Positions 44,399-55,230 of a DNA stretch of 64,000 nt are shown one piece after another. A model generated the notes under the pieces. That model saw only the letters and a list, made by a program, of their open reading frames with translations. It had not been told where the DNA came from and did no database searches. Origin of the DNA: Treponema parvum (GTDB lineage: Bacteria > Spirochaetota > Spirochaetia > Treponematales > Treponemataceae). Every line of letters starts with the position of its first letter. The stretch's first letter is position 1. A program made the position numbers and the translations under genes. Where the stretch lies: contig NZ_CP054142.1 of the NCBI RefSeq assembly GCF_017893965.1, positions 2,108,001-2,172,000 on the forward strand, read 5' to 3'.

Positions 44399-44407
44399 AT
44401 TCCCATT

Positions 44408-45859
44408 ATGAAATCAGTACTTATTAAGGATATTTTAAAGTCCAAGCCGGAAGGCCAGACGGTAACCGTCTACGGCTGGGTGCGCACAAAGCGCGATTCC
44501 AAGAACTTGGTCTTTATACAAGTGAACGACGGTTCGTGTCTCGCTTCCATCCAGCTTACGTTTGACCGCACGGCGCCTTCAAAAAATGCGGATCCTGTAT
44601 CAATTGAAAACAGTCTTAAAAAGATCACTACGGGAGCGTCGATCAAAGCCGAAGGAACTCTCATAGAATCTCCTGCCGGCGGACAGGCCGTCGAAGTAAC
44701 GCTTGAAGCGCTTACGGTTTTAGGCGAATGTCCGACTGACGCCTACCCTCTTCAAAAAAAAGCGACTTCTATGGAATTTTTGCGCGAAGTCGCCTATCTT
44801 CGCCCGCGAACCAATACTTTCGGCGCCGTTTTCAGAGTAAGAAATCAAATGGCGTTCGCCGTTCATTCGTTTTTTCAGGAAAGAGGATTTCAATACGTAA
44901 ATACGCCCATAATCACTTGCAGCGATGCCGAAGGCGCCGGCGAAATGTTCCAAGTTACAAACCTTTCTCTCGAAAAGATCGCAGAAACCGGCATAAAAGC
45001 CGGCGCCAAAGGAAAGTCGCCTGAAACTGCGGCGGATCTTGTAGACTACGGCAAAGACTTTTTCGGTAAAAAAGCAAGCCTTACCGTAAGCGGGCAGCTT
45101 GAAGGCGAAACGTTCGCTACGGCGTTGAGCCGCATATACACATTCGGCCCTACATTCAGAGCGGAAAACTCCAACACGCCCCGTCACCTTTCCGAATTCT
45201 GGATGATAGAACCCGAAATGGCTTTTTTCGATTTGGAAGACAACATGGATCTTGCAGAGGAATTTGTAAAATACCTTTTGAATTGGGCTCTTACAAAGTG
45301 CCGCGAAGATCTTGATTTTTTTAACTTACGCATACAATCCGGCATTATCGAAACCCTTACGCACGTAGTAAATTCCCCGTTCAAACGCATTTCATACACG
45401 GAAGCTATCGAAGAACTTAAAAAGCATGAGGACAAATTCGAATTCAAGCCGTTTTGGGGCTGCGACCTTCAAACCGAACATGAGCGTTATCTGACGGAAA
45501 ATATTTTTAAATGTCCGGTAATGGTCTACAATTATCCCAAAGAAATAAAGGCCTTTTATATGAAGTTAAACGACGACAAAAAGACCGTAAAAGCCGTAGA
45601 CGTTCTCGTTCCGGGTCTCGGTGAAATAATCGGCGGCTCCGAGCGTGAAGAAAATTATGAAAAGCTGCTTGCCGCCTGCAACGAGCGTAATATGGACATG
45701 TCCAATTATCAGTGGTATTTGGATCTGCGCCGCTTCGGTACGGTTCCTCATTCGGGATTCGGCTTGGGATTCGAAAGACTCTTACGCTACATTACAGGAA
45801 TGGCTAATATCAGGGACGTGATCCCGTATCCGCGCGCCCCAAAATTGGCGGATTTTTAA
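44408..45859 (+). CDS. asnS: Asparaginyl-tRNA synthetase
   Basis: A 483-residue class IIb synthetase charging tRNA(Asn). An N-terminal OB-fold anticodon domain ([25 protein letters not shown]) precedes the catalytic domain with motif 2 ([25 protein letters not shown]) and motif 3 ([15 protein letters not shown]). pyrG follows after 17 bp, then guaA and purC, giving a run of amide-transfer and nucleotide genes. Confidence 0.97.
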   Translation: MKSVLIKDILKSKPEGQTVTVYGWVRTKRDSKNLVFIQVNDGSCLASIQLTFDRTAPSKNADPVSIENSLKKITTGASIKAEGTLIESPAGGQAVEVTLEALTVLGECPTDAYPLQKKATSMEFLREVAYLRPRTNTFGAVFRVRNQMAFAVHSFFQERGFQYVNTPIITCSDAEGAGEMFQVTNLSLEKIAETGIKAGAKGKSPETAADLVDYGKDFFGKKASLTVSGQLEGETFATALSRIYTFGPTFRAENSNTPRHLSEFWMIEPEMAFFDLEDNMDLAEEFVKYLLNWALTKCREDLDFFNLRIQSGIIETLTHVVNSPFKRISYTEAIEELKKHEDKFEFKPFWGCDLQTEHERYLTENIFKCPVMVYNYPKEIKAFYMKLNDDKKTVKAVDVLVPGLGEIIGGSEREENYEKLLAACNERNMDMSNYQWYLDLRRFGTVPHSGFGLGFERLLRYITGMANIRDVIPYPRAPKLADF

Positions 45860-45876
45860 TTGAGTAGGACGGAGCA

Positions 45877-47496
45877 ATGACTAAGTACATCTTTATAACC
45901 GGCGGGGTCGTTTCGGGTTTGGGCAAGGGAATTGCCGCCGCCTCGCTTGGACTGATTTTAAAATCCAGGGGATTGAAAGTAGTGAATCAAAAATTCGATC
46001 CGTATCTGAACATAGATCCGGGAACGATGAATCCCTATCAGCACGGAGAAGTATTTGTTACCGACGACGGAGCCGAAACGGATCTTGACTTAGGTCATTA
46101 CGAGCGGTTTACGGATGCGACGCTTTCTAAAAGTTCCAACACTACCGCAGGGAGAGTGTATCTTGCCGTACTCAACAAAGAGCGGGAAGGAGGATTTAAC
46201 GGCGGAACGGTTCAAGTAATTCCCAACATCACCGAAGAAATTCTTTACCGCATGAAACTTGCCGAAAAAGAATCTCATCCGGACATAATTATTACGGAAA
46301 TCGGCGGAACCGTAGGAGACATTGAGTCGCTCCCGTTCATAGAAGCGATAAGACAGATGAAATACGATATAGGTGAAGAAAATTGCTGCTATATTCATCT
46401 TACGCTCATTCCCTACATAAAAAAAGCCGACGAACTTAAAACAAAACCCACACAGCACAGCGTAAAAGAACTTCAGGAATTGGGAATAAAACCGAACATA
46501 GTCATGGTTCGCACCGAAAAACCGCTTGGCAACACTACTCGTGAAAAACTTGCAGCCTTTTGCAACATCGGCACGGAAGATCTTATTCAAAATTTTACGG
46601 CGCGTTCCATTTACGAAGTACCGCTGCAGCTGGAAAAAGAAGGAATCGGAGACGCGGTATGTAAGGCTCTGAGCTTAAAATGCGCTCCGACACATCTTGA
46701 AGATTGGGCAAAAATGGTTTGGAGGTATGAAAACCCCAAACAATCCGTAAATATCGCGCTCGTAGGAAAATACGTAGGCTTGCACGACGCATATCTTTCC
46801 GTAGTCGAATCCTTGGTACACGGAGGCATTTTTAACGAAGCCGATATTGCAGTGGACTGGGTAGACGCTGAAATTTTGAACGACAAGAAAGCCGCCGAAG
46901 AACGACTTAAAAATGCCGACGGAATCATCGTCCCCGGAGGATTCGGCGACCGCGGCATCGAAGGAATGATAAACGCCGCCGCATTTGCGCGTTCGCATAA
47001 AATTCCTTATTTCGGCATTTGTCTTGGAATGCAGATCATGGTAATCGAATACGCCCGCAACGTTTTGGGCTTAAAAGGCGCAAATTCCACGGAAATCGAT
47101 AAAAAAACACAGTATCCTGTGATCGACCTTATGCCGGATCAAAACGGAGTTATATTAGGCGGAACTCTCAGGCTAGGAAAATACAAATGCGCAGTCATGC
47201 CCGGCACGCTTTCTGAAAAAGCGTACAAAGAAAAAACCGTGTGGGAACGGCACCGCCACAGGTATGAATTTAACAATAAATTCCGCGAAGAGCTAAAGAA
47301 CGCGGGGCTTATAATCGCGGGAATAAACCCCGAGCGGGATCTTGTGGAAATATGCGAAGTGCCGGATCATCCTTGGATGGTTGGCGTTCAATTCCATCCG
47401 GAATTCAAAAGCCGCCCCAATCGCGCCCAACCGCTTTTTAGAGATTTTATTACGGAAGTCTGCGCCTACGCCGCAGCGCATAAAAACAAGGGCTGA
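45877..47496 (+). CDS. pyrG: CTP synthase
   Basis: A 539-residue enzyme making CTP from UTP, ATP and glutamine. The N-terminal synthase domain begins with [16 protein letters not shown]; the glutaminase domain has GICLGMQ with the nucleophile Cys and the VGVQFHPEF His region. Length is normal. ATG 45877 has AGGACGGAG as ribosome site. The guaA start lies 1 nt after its stop, so the two are coupled. Confidence 0.97.
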   Translation: MTKYIFITGGVVSGLGKGIAAASLGLILKSRGLKVVNQKFDPYLNIDPGTMNPYQHGEVFVTDDGAETDLDLGHYERFTDATLSKSSNTTAGRVYLAVLNKEREGGFNGGTVQVIPNITEEILYRMKLAEKESHPDIIITEIGGTVGDIESLPFIEAIRQMKYDIGEENCCYIHLTLIPYIKKADELKTKPTQHSVKELQELGIKPNIVMVRTEKPLGNTTREKLAAFCNIGTEDLIQNFTARSIYEVPLQLEKEGIGDAVCKALSLKCAPTHLEDWAKMVWRYENPKQSVNIALVGKYVGLHDAYLSVVESLVHGGIFNEADIAVDWVDAEILNDKKAAEERLKNADGIIVPGGFGDRGIEGMINAAAFARSHKIPYFGICLGMQIMVIEYARNVLGLKGANSTEIDKKTQYPVIDLMPDQNGVILGGTLRLGKYKCAVMPGTLSEKAYKEKTVWERHRHRYEFNNKFREELKNAGLIIAGINPERDLVEICEVPDHPWMVGVQFHPEFKSRPNRAQPLFRDFITEVCAYAAAHKNKG

Positions 47497-47497
47497 A

Positions 47498-49381
47498 ATG
47501 AATAAGTCAAGAAAAAAAATAACCGTTTTGGATTTCGGAAGCCAATACGCTCACCTGATCGCCAAACGCCTTCGCATGTCGGGCTATTATTCCGAAATAG
47601 CGCTCCCGTCGTCGCCTCTTTCGGCCTTCGAAAATACGGCGGGAATTATTTTAAGCGGCGGCCCCAGTTCGGTTTATGAAAAAAATATCCCAGAATTCAA
47701 CAGTGAGATCTTTTCGCTTGAGATTCCCATGCTCGGCCTGTGCTACGGACATCAGCTTATGAGCAGCGCCTCAGGCGGAAAAGTTTCAAAAGCACTCACG
47801 GGAGAATTCGGCATAGCCCGCCTTGAAAATAAAGGCTGTCCGCAAAGTCCGCTTTTTAAAGACATTGCGTTTCCAGCACAAGTGTGGATGAGCCACCAAG
47901 ACGAAGTTACAAAAACTGCTCCCGACTTTGAAGTGATCGGCTTTACAAAGGACTGCAAGTTTGCGGCGGTGCAAGACCTTTCAAAAAAAAGATTCGGCTT
48001 GCAATTTCATATCGAAGTAAAAGACACGACGGACGGCAATAAAATACTGGAAAATTTTGCGAAAATCTGCAATATGGAAAAAAACTGGGATAACGATACC
48101 GTCCTCGACATAATTTTAAACGATATCCGGTCGGCCGCAAAAGATAAAAAAGTCCTTTTGTTTTTAAGCGGAGGCGTAGACAGCACTGTGGCCTTCGCGC
48201 TTTTAAATAAGGCGCTGGGACAGGACAGGGTTTTGGGGCTTCACATAGATAACGGGTTTATGCGCCTGAACGAAAGCGAACAAGTGGCAAAACAATATCG
48301 CAGTTTCGGTTTTAATAATTTTATAGTTGAAGACGCCGGCAAGACCTTTTTAAAAGCCGTACAAGGGCTGACCGATCCTCAAAAAAAGCGGATGGCCGTA
48401 GGCGAAACCTTTATCGCCGTCAGGAACGAAGTGGTTTCAAAGCAGCATTTAAACGAAGACGAATGGCTCCTTGCCCAGGGAACTCTGTATCCGGACATCA
48501 TTGAAAGCGGAGGAACTGAAAATTCAAAAACAATAAAGACTCACCACAACCGCGTAGCGGGAATCCAAAAGCTTATTGAAAAAGGTCTTATCATCGAACC
48601 TTTAAAAGACCTGTATAAGGACGAAGTTCGTTCCATAGGTAAAAAAATCGGACTTAGCGATCATCTGGTAATGCGCCATCCCTTCCCCGGTCCGGGACTT
48701 TCTATAAACGTTCTTTGCTCCGACGCAAAGTTTACGAAAAAAGACAAGGAAGAATTTGAAAAAGCGAGCGAAGAACTTTCTTCGATCGCCTTAGACATGT
48801 TCTGTGAAAAATGCAGCGCTTCTATGGAAAAATATGTTCTGCCGGTGAAATCCGTAGGCGTACAAGGCGATTTCAGAACATACAAATTTCCGGCTGCGCT
48901 CAGTTTTGAAAAACAGGAAGGCGGATATTATCACATACCTAAAAACTACGACAAACTTGAAAAGGCTTCGAGCCTGATCACAAACAACTGTTCCTATATA
49001 AACCGCTGCATAATCCGCTTGTGGCAGAACCCGGCCGTTTCGGACGGCGATCTTAAATTACAAGAAGGTTACTGCGATAAAAACCGCCTTGATCAGCTGA
49101 GGCAAGCCGACGACGCGGTTTTGACGGAACTTCAAAACACAGGATGGTATAACAGGATTTTCCAGCACCTTACCATAAGCCTGCCTTACGCTTCGTCGAA
49201 GAATCGCACAAGTTTTGTCCTAAGGCCGGTTTTCAGCGAAGACGTGATGACCGCCAGGTTCGCAAGACTCCCGCATGAAATTCTTTTATCCATAGTAAAA
49301 AAGATTTCAGAACTTCCGTTTACGGATGCGATCTTCTTTGATCTTACAAATAAACCGCCTGCGACGTTCGGGTGGGAATAG
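47498..49381 (+). CDS. guaA: GMP synthase, long form
   Basis: A 627-residue glutamine-dependent XMP aminase. ATG 47498 starts MNKSRKKITVLDFGSQY with AAGGG upstream. The amidotransferase domain has GLCYGHQ near residue 85, and the PP-loop LFLSGGVDSTVA near 222. It is about 100 residues longer than usual bacterial GuaA; the extra part lies in the C-terminal dimerisation region (LRQADDAVLTELQNTGW, PYASSKNRTSFVLRPVFSEDVMTA) and resembles human-type GMPS. It ends TNKPPATFGWE rather than the usual TSKPPATIEWE. Confidence 0.95.
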   Translation: MNKSRKKITVLDFGSQYAHLIAKRLRMSGYYSEIALPSSPLSAFENTAGIILSGGPSSVYEKNIPEFNSEIFSLEIPMLGLCYGHQLMSSASGGKVSKALTGEFGIARLENKGCPQSPLFKDIAFPAQVWMSHQDEVTKTAPDFEVIGFTKDCKFAAVQDLSKKRFGLQFHIEVKDTTDGNKILENFAKICNMEKNWDNDTVLDIILNDIRSAAKDKKVLLFLSGGVDSTVAFALLNKALGQDRVLGLHIDNGFMRLNESEQVAKQYRSFGFNNFIVEDAGKTFLKAVQGLTDPQKKRMAVGETFIAVRNEVVSKQHLNEDEWLLAQGTLYPDIIESGGTENSKTIKTHHNRVAGIQKLIEKGLIIEPLKDLYKDEVRSIGKKIGLSDHLVMRHPFPGPGLSINVLCSDAKFTKKDKEEFEKASEELSSIALDMFCEKCSASMEKYVLPVKSVGVQGDFRTYKFPAALSFEKQEGGYYHIPKNYDKLEKASSLITNNCSYINRCIIRLWQNPAVSDGDLKLQEGYCDKNRLDQLRQADDAVLTELQNTGWYNRIFQHLTISLPYASSKNRTSFVLRPVFSEDVMTARFARLPHEILLSIVKKISELPFTDAIFFDLTNKPPATFGWE

Positions 49382-49542
49382 TGGGAACGCACGGCATCGA
49401 GACGAGCGTCGGGACGGCGTCTAGTCGGCATTTGGACGGCTCATATAAAACTGAAACCGGATCGTTGCCGGCGCCGCTTTGAGACATGTTTACTTCGATT
49501 TGTACCAAATATCGTTAACATTAATGGAGGCTTTGTGGTTTT

Positions 49543-50412
49543 ATGCAGAAATTCAAACCCGTAAAAGAAGGAAAAATTCGTGAAATTTATGAGTGCGGCG
49601 ACAACATGATCCTTGTCGCAACCGACAGAATTTCAGCCTTTGACAATATTTTAAAAAACGAAATCACCGGTAAAGGAAAGATTCTTACAAAGATGTCCGA
49701 ATTCTGGTTCGATTTTACAAAGGATCTTGTTCCTAATCACTTGATTTCCACCGACGTAAAGAACATGCCGGATTTTTTTCAAAATGAAAAATTCGCAGGC
49801 AGAAGCACTCTGTGCAAAAAACTTAAAATGCTTCCCATAGAATGCATAGTCCGCGGATATATAACCGGCAGCGGCTGGGAAAGCTACAAAAAAGACGGAA
49901 AAGTCTGCGGAATAAGGCTTAAAGACTCCCTTAAAGAATCCGATAAAATTCCCGAACCGATTTATACGCCAAGCACAAAGGCGGACTACGGGTTCCACGA
50001 CGAAAACATTTCTTTTGAAAAAAGCGCGGAAATTTTGAAAAAGATATATCCTGAACGCGGCGAAGAATACGCTCTAAAACTTAAAGAATATTCGCTTGCG
50101 ATCTACAAAAAATGCGCCGAATACGCTTTGCAAAGAGGAATAATAATCGCCGATACCAAATTCGAATTCGGTCTTGATAAAAACGGCGACGTGGTTTTAG
50201 GCGACGAAGTCCTCACTCCCGACAGTTCGCGTTTTTGGCCTTTAAAAGGATATTGCTCCGGCAAGAGCCAGCCTTCGTTCGATAAACAGTTTGTCCGCGA
50301 CTGGCTTAAAGCAAATCCCGATAACAACCTGCTCTTGCCCGACGACGTCGTAAAAAAAACGATAGACAAATATAAAGAAGCGTATCAACTTTTAACGGCA
50401 AACACGCTCTAA
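49543..50412 (+). CDS. purC: SAICAR synthase
   Basis: A 289-residue purine biosynthesis enzyme that joins aspartate to CAIR. KFKPVKEGKIREIY, VATDRISAFDNIL, IECIVRGYITGSGWESYK and IIADTKFEFGLD are conserved. GGAGG lies some 14 nt before ATG 49543, rather far. The 161-bp gap after guaA holds nothing recognised. Confidence 0.96.
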   Translation: MQKFKPVKEGKIREIYECGDNMILVATDRISAFDNILKNEITGKGKILTKMSEFWFDFTKDLVPNHLISTDVKNMPDFFQNEKFAGRSTLCKKLKMLPIECIVRGYITGSGWESYKKDGKVCGIRLKDSLKESDKIPEPIYTPSTKADYGFHDENISFEKSAEILKKIYPERGEEYALKLKEYSLAIYKKCAEYALQRGIIIADTKFEFGLDKNGDVVLGDEVLTPDSSRFWPLKGYCSGKSQPSFDKQFVRDWLKANPDNNLLLPDDVVKKTIDKYKEAYQLLTANTL

Positions 50413-50426
50413 ACAGTAAAATTTTT

Positions 50427-51968
50427 ATGTTTCCTCCGTTTCCCGAAAAAGAAGCGTTTGACGAATGTCTCCGCATGATCGAAGAGCTCAAGGCGAAAAC
50501 TCTTGTGATAAAGCAAATTTCAAAAGTGAGCGAAGAAAGAAGCGATCACGGAATAATGCTCGGCGTCCTCGTCTGTAAAGATTCTGCATCGGGAAAGGTC
50601 GTCGTTCTAAGAACCCTTTCGGGCATAAGCCGCTCGTTAAAACCCTTGGATACCGCCGGAAAAAGAGTGAGAACGGAAATAAAAACCGTATACGTGGATC
50701 CTATAGTTCCGCCTCAAAAAATTTCTTCGGCTCTTTTGCAAAACGACAAAGAAATCCATGACCTTACCGAAAAGATAAAATACTTAAAACCGCTTAGAAA
50801 AGGCGCAAACGGAAAATACGCCGATCCCGAAGGTGAAGAAAAAAAGCTCATAGAAAAGCGCAATTTTTTATGCCGCCAGTCCCAGCAAAAAGTTTTTGAC
50901 CTGTATTTCTTTCATTGTGCGGACGGTAAAATCCGCTCGTTGAATGAAATATGCGGCCTAAAAAATCGGGCGGCAGACGCCGCTCAAACCGACGCACACT
51001 TGTATGCGGCTCAGGCGGCAGACGCCGCCTCCAAAAACGCCCCATTGTGCGCGGCCCGTATACTGGGAGCCGAAAAATTTCCGCCGACGGGAACGGGAGA
51101 ATGCTGCGCTCCTAAACTTTTAAATTTCGCCTTTATGCACAGCCTTGTTCCCTTGAGTTTGTGTGAAGTTTTTTACGACGCGGATAATAAAGGCAAACCT
51201 CCGTCACAGCCTTCATCTTTGTCCGCTAATATTCGCGATTCTTATGTCGCTCATGCGCCGTGCGACAAGCGGTGCGCGCTGATCCTTCCCGGCATACTCG
51301 GCTTAAACATCTTGTACCGCGACAACAGCATAATAGTCATAAACAAACAGAGCGGTCTTTTAAGCGTTCCCGGACGCGGCATACAAAAACAGGACTGCGC
51401 CGTAAACCGGCTCCGCCGCCTTTTTCCTAACTGCATAGCTCAGCCGTCCGTCCACCGACTGGACATGGAAACAAGCGGCCTCATGGTCTTAGCCTTTACG
51501 GAAGACGCTCACAGAAACTTATGTCTCCAGTTTGAAAAAGGCCTTGTAAAAAAGCGTTACACCGCCCTTTTGGACGGAAATTTATATGAAAAACGCGTCG
51601 AAGACCATGGCCAGATGGAATTGTATTTCAGACTTGACATAAATAATCGCCCCCATCAAATATGGGACGAAATTCACGGCAAAAAAGCCGTAACTCGGTG
51701 GGATATCATCGGTTTGGAAAACTACACGGCCCCGGACGGTTCTTTAAAAAAAGCTACCCGTGTGATATTTACTCCCCTTACAGGAAGAACTCACCAATTG
51801 CGTCTCGCAAGCAACGACATTCACGGATTTGACACTCCGATCATAGGCGACAGTCTATACGGAAAATGCATGGACGGCGAAAGGCTCTTGCTGCACGCGC
51901 ACTATCTCAGTTTCGATCATCCGGAAACTGGGAATACTGTGGAATTTACCTGTCCGTGTCCGTTTTAG
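50427..51968 (+). CDS. RluA-family pseudouridine synthase, N-terminally extended
   Basis: A 513-residue enzyme. The last 220 residues are the catalytic domain: IVINKQSGLLSVPGRG, VHRLDMETSGLMV with the catalytic Asp in HRLD, and TGRTHQLRLAS. The first ~290 residues are an extension with a coiled helical part (about 95-165) and GECCAPKLLNFAFMHSLVPLSLCEVFY, a block seen in some Bacteroidetes RluA-like proteins. The target RNA cannot be deduced. It starts 14 bp after purC without a clear ribosome site. Confidence 0.87.
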   Translation: MFPPFPEKEAFDECLRMIEELKAKTLVIKQISKVSEERSDHGIMLGVLVCKDSASGKVVVLRTLSGISRSLKPLDTAGKRVRTEIKTVYVDPIVPPQKISSALLQNDKEIHDLTEKIKYLKPLRKGANGKYADPEGEEKKLIEKRNFLCRQSQQKVFDLYFFHCADGKIRSLNEICGLKNRAADAAQTDAHLYAAQAADAASKNAPLCAARILGAEKFPPTGTGECCAPKLLNFAFMHSLVPLSLCEVFYDADNKGKPPSQPSSLSANIRDSYVAHAPCDKRCALILPGILGLNILYRDNSIIVINKQSGLLSVPGRGIQKQDCAVNRLRRLFPNCIAQPSVHRLDMETSGLMVLAFTEDAHRNLCLQFEKGLVKKRYTALLDGNLYEKRVEDHGQMELYFRLDINNRPHQIWDEIHGKKAVTRWDIIGLENYTAPDGSLKKATRVIFTPLTGRTHQLRLASNDIHGFDTPIIGDSLYGKCMDGERLLLHAHYLSFDHPETGNTVEFTCPCPF

Positions 51969-51989
51969 AGCGTCCGCCGCCTATGAAAA

Positions 51990-52550
51990 TCACTTTATCT
52001 TTGCGCCGTCTTTGAAAGCCGCCCCTGCGATTTCACCCAGCTTTCTATAAGTTTTGTTTACAGGATCGAAACTTATGGGCGAAAGCTTTTCTACGTCAAT
52101 TTTTCCGTTCGCGCTTAAAATTCTTTCATCGGCGCTCACGTTTACAATTTCTCCGAACAGGTGGCATGATTTTTCGTCATAGCTTATGAGCTTACACTCC
52201 AGCGTCATCGGAAGTTCTTCGATTACCGGCGCGTCCACAAATTCCGACTTTACGGTATGAAAGCCGGCTCTTTTAAGTTTGTCTCCTACCTTATTTCCGG
52301 AAACGATTCCCACATAGTCGCATTCCGTAACATAATCGGCCGTTCCCATGCTAACCGTAAACGCTTTTTTTAAAAGAATATTCTTTACGGTTTTGTGCTC
52401 GGGGCTCAGACACGCAAAAAACTGGGCGGTATCGCCGATCGAGCCCCATGCGGCGTTCATCGCGTCGGGATTTCCGTTTTCATCGTAAGTCGCAATTATA
52501 AAAACCGGCATCGGATATAAGTATTCTTTTGCACCGAAATTTTTCCGCAT
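51990..52550 (-). CDS. Flavin reductase-like FMN-binding protein
   Basis: A 186-residue split-barrel flavoprotein of the flavoredoxin/flavin reductase-like group: PMPVFIIATYDENGNPDAMNAAWGS, FACLSPEHKTVKNIL, FTVSMGTADYVTECDYVG. It binds FMN and probably transfers electrons. AGGAGG lies before ATG 52550. It is divergent from the cystine transporter, and the two may share a control region. Confidence 0.85.
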   Translation of the reverse strand: MRKNFGAKEYLYPMPVFIIATYDENGNPDAMNAAWGSIGDTAQFFACLSPEHKTVKNILLKKAFTVSMGTADYVTECDYVGIVSGNKVGDKLKRAGFHTVKSEFVDAPVIEELPMTLECKLISYDEKSCHLFGEIVNVSADERILSANGKIDVEKLSPISFDPVNKTYRKLGEIAGAAFKDGAKIK

Positions 52551-52567
52551 AAATTCCTCCTATAAAA

Positions 52568-52627
52568 TTGCACGAGGGGGAAAATTTCAATTTTCGACCG
52601 AGTGCAATCAGTGCGCGTTTTGCGCAC
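52568..52627. repeat. Two-tier palindrome plus hairpin, divergent region
   Basis: Outer arms TTGCAC/GTGCAA (52568-52573, 52602-52607), inner arms GAAAATT/AATTTTC (52580-52586, 52589-52595), then a separate GTGCGC/GCGCAC hairpin (52611-52627). Same two-tier design as the elements at 12588, 14854 and 63539. Confidence 0.6.
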
Positions 52628-52796
52628 AGCTCAATTTTCGCTTTCCTTAATACAACGAAAAGCTCTCATAGTCAATATAAAAAGACGATCGGAATAAATT
52701 TATGTGTTTTCCTGTTTCCATTGTACACAATTTTTATTATATTATGATTATAATCGGTAAACTATACTATTCGGTTACGAAACAAGGATTGGTCTG

Positions 52797-53465
52797 ATGA
52801 TCTCCGAGCGGCTTTTAAATATATTAGCGGATTCTTTTACGAAAATTCTCATTCCCGGGCTTACGATGACGATTCCTCTTACCGTCCTGTCGTTTTCGTT
52901 CGCATTGGTCATCGCGGTGATTACCGCTATGATACAGTTTTCAAAAATTCACATACTTAAGGATCTTGCAAGATTTTACATCTGGGTTATTCGCGGAACT
53001 CCCGTCCTCGTCCAACTTTATATGCTGTTTTACGGACTGCCCAGTTTAGGCATTGTGCTTGACCCTTTTCCTTCGGCGGTCATTGTGTTTTCAATAAACG
53101 AAGGCGCCTACATGGCTGAAACCGTGCGGGCTGCGCTCGAATCGGTGCCTAAAGGCCAAATTGAAGCGGGATATTGCGTAGGCATGTCCTATCTTCAAAT
53201 CATGAGAAGAATCGTGCTTCCGCAGGCGTTTAAGACGGCGTTTCCTCCGCTTTCAAATTCACTCATCGCGCTTGTAAAGGAAACGTCCCTTGCGGCGAAT
53301 ATAACTGTTTTGGAAATGTTTATGGCTACGCAGCGGATCGTCGCGCGCACGTACGAACCTCTCGCCTTGTACTTTGAAGTGGGACTGATATACTTGTTTT
53401 TTTCTACCGTGCTGACAAAATTTCAGCATATGGGTGAAAAAAAGTTAAATGCGGCGGGATATTGA
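52797..53465 (+). CDS. Amino-acid (cystine-type) ABC transporter permease
   Basis: A 222-residue permease of the polar amino acid family with five membrane segments and the EAA loop (EAGYCVGMSYLQIMRRIVLPQAFKTAFPPLSNSLIALVKETSL). With the ATPase and binding protein downstream it forms an importer of the TcyABC/FliY-YecSC type. ATG 52797 has AGGA 11 nt upstream. Confidence 0.92.
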   Translation: MISERLLNILADSFTKILIPGLTMTIPLTVLSFSFALVIAVITAMIQFSKIHILKDLARFYIWVIRGTPVLVQLYMLFYGLPSLGIVLDPFPSAVIVFSINEGAYMAETVRAALESVPKGQIEAGYCVGMSYLQIMRRIVLPQAFKTAFPPLSNSLIALVKETSLAANITVLEMFMATQRIVARTYEPLALYFEVGLIYLFFSTVLTKFQHMGEKKLNAAGY

Positions 53466-53586
53466 CCTTAAAAAAACTGGACGGTAACCGGCAAAAGAGC
53501 TCAAGCTCGATAAATTGCCAAATCCGGTAAAATTGCACCGAAGGCAAAAACATGCCTTCAAACTAATTTAATAGGAAACTTATGAA

Positions 53587-54339
53587 ATGCTTGAAATAAA
53601 AAATATAAAAAAATCCTTCGGAGAACTGGAAATTTTAAAAGGCGTGAGCCTTAACGTAAACAAGGGAGACGTCGTAGCCATAATAGGTCCCAGCGGATCC
53701 GGCAAAACAACCCTTTTACGCTGTATCAATTTTCTTGAAACCGCCGACAGCGGGCAGATGGTTTTTGACGGCGAATCTTTTGATCTTAACAGGGTAAGCA
53801 AAAAAACAGTGCTCAGGCTGAGAAAAAAGACGGCCTTCGTCTTTCAAAACTATAATCTGTTCCGCAATAAAACCGCGCTTCAAAATGTTACCGAAGGTTT
53901 GATCGTCGCAAGAAAGATGCCTAAAAAAGAGGCGGACAAAATCGCCATGGAAGCGCTTGAAAAAGTCGGCCTTTCGGACAAGGCGTCTTCCTATCCCCCT
54001 CAACTGTCGGGTGGCCAACAACAACGCGTAGCGATAGCGCGCGCTTTGGCGACCGAACCCGAAATAATATTTTTTGACGAACCTACTTCCGCCCTCGATC
54101 CCGAACTGATCGGCGAAGTTCTTTCCGTCATGAAACAGCTCGCCGACGACGGCATGACCATGCTCGTAGTCACTCACGAAATGAATTTTGCAAAAAATGT
54201 TTCTTCAAAAGTGATCTTTATGGAAAAAGGCAAAATTATCGAATGGGGCGACGCAAAGTCGTTTTTTAACGATCCGCACGAAGAACGTGTAAAAACATTT
54301 ATCAATACGATACAAAAAAACAGTAAGGACGGAACTTAA
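53587..54339 (+). CDS. Amino-acid (cystine-type) ABC transporter ATPase
   Basis: A 250-residue ATPase: Walker [10 protein letters not shown] (about 33-41), Q-loop VFQNYNLF, signature [15 protein letters not shown], Walker [13 protein letters not shown], switch His in VVTHEMNFA. It follows the permease after a 121-bp gap with small hairpins (GAAGGC/GCCTTC at about 53542-53561). Confidence 0.95.
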   Translation: MLEIKNIKKSFGELEILKGVSLNVNKGDVVAIIGPSGSGKTTLLRCINFLETADSGQMVFDGESFDLNRVSKKTVLRLRKKTAFVFQNYNLFRNKTALQNVTEGLIVARKMPKKEADKIAMEALEKVGLSDKASSYPPQLSGGQQQRVAIARALATEPEIIFFDEPTSALDPELIGEVLSVMKQLADDGMTMLVVTHEMNFAKNVSSKVIFMEKGKIIEWGDAKSFFNDPHEERVKTFINTIQKNSKDGT

Positions 54340-54340
54340 T

Positions 54341-55168
54341 ATGAAAAAGAATATTTTTTTATGCAATTTTACAGCGTTTTTTTCGCTAGTTTTGATCTGC
54401 ATCGCTTCTCTTGCCGGATGCACAAAAAAATCCGAAAAAACCGCCGATAACGGCGACTTGCTCGATCTGATAAAACAAAAAAATAAAATTACAATCGCTA
54501 CCGAAGGAACTTGGTCTCCTTGGACTTTCCACGATGAAAGCAACACCCTCGTAGGTTTTGACGTGGAAGTGGGTCGAAAGATAGCGGAAAAACTCGGCGT
54601 AAAAGCAAATTTCGTGGAAGTGGAATGGGACGGGATCTTTGCGGGAATAGATTCAAGGCGTTACGACATAACCTTAAACGGCGTTGAAGTCACCGAAGAG
54701 CGCGCAGAAAAATACGATTTTACGGAACCTTACGCCTACATCCATACGGCAATCATAGTGCGCGGCGACAACGATAAAATCGCTTCGTTCGAAGACTTAA
54801 AAGGCAAACAGACCGCCAACACGCTGGCGAGCACCTATGCTCTCCTTGCCGAAAGCTACGGAGCTACGGCGGTCGGAGTAGACGATCTGAATCAGACGCT
54901 TGAACTTGTGCTTTCGGGGCGCGTAGACGCAACGCTGAATGCGGACGTCTCATACTATGATTACATGAAGGCTCATCCCGATGCAAACCTTAAAATCGTA
55001 GCGGTGACAAAAACGGCTTCTCTCGTTTCCATACCGTTAAGAAAGGACGGAACGACGGAATCACTGAGAGCTCACATAAACAAAGCCATAGAAGAACTTC
55101 GCTCCTCAGGAGAGCTTTCAGAGATCTCGATAAAATACTTCGGCAGCGATATCACAAAAAAAGAATAA
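54341..55168 (+). CDS. Cystine-type solute-binding lipoprotein
   Basis: A 275-residue family 3 binding protein. Lipobox SLAGC with Cys27. TIATEGTWSPWTFHDESNTLVGFDVEVGRKIAEKLG and WDGIFAGIDSRRYDITLNGVEVTEERAEKYDFTEPY match TcyA/FliY cystine-binding proteins. It begins 1 nt after the ATPase stop. A GCTGTT/AACAGC hairpin follows (about 55175-55190). Confidence 0.93.
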   Translation: MKKNIFLCNFTAFFSLVLICIASLAGCTKKSEKTADNGDLLDLIKQKNKITIATEGTWSPWTFHDESNTLVGFDVEVGRKIAEKLGVKANFVEVEWDGIFAGIDSRRYDITLNGVEVTEERAEKYDFTEPYAYIHTAIIVRGDNDKIASFEDLKGKQTANTLASTYALLAESYGATAVGVDDLNQTLELVLSGRVDATLNADVSYYDYMKAHPDANLKIVAVTKTASLVSIPLRKDGTTESLRAHINKAIEELRSSGELSEISIKYFGSDITKKE

Positions 55169-55230
55169 GAGCGGCTGTTAAAAAAACAGCTGACTTTAGA
55201 AATAAACCCTAAGGGCAACTTGCTTATAAT

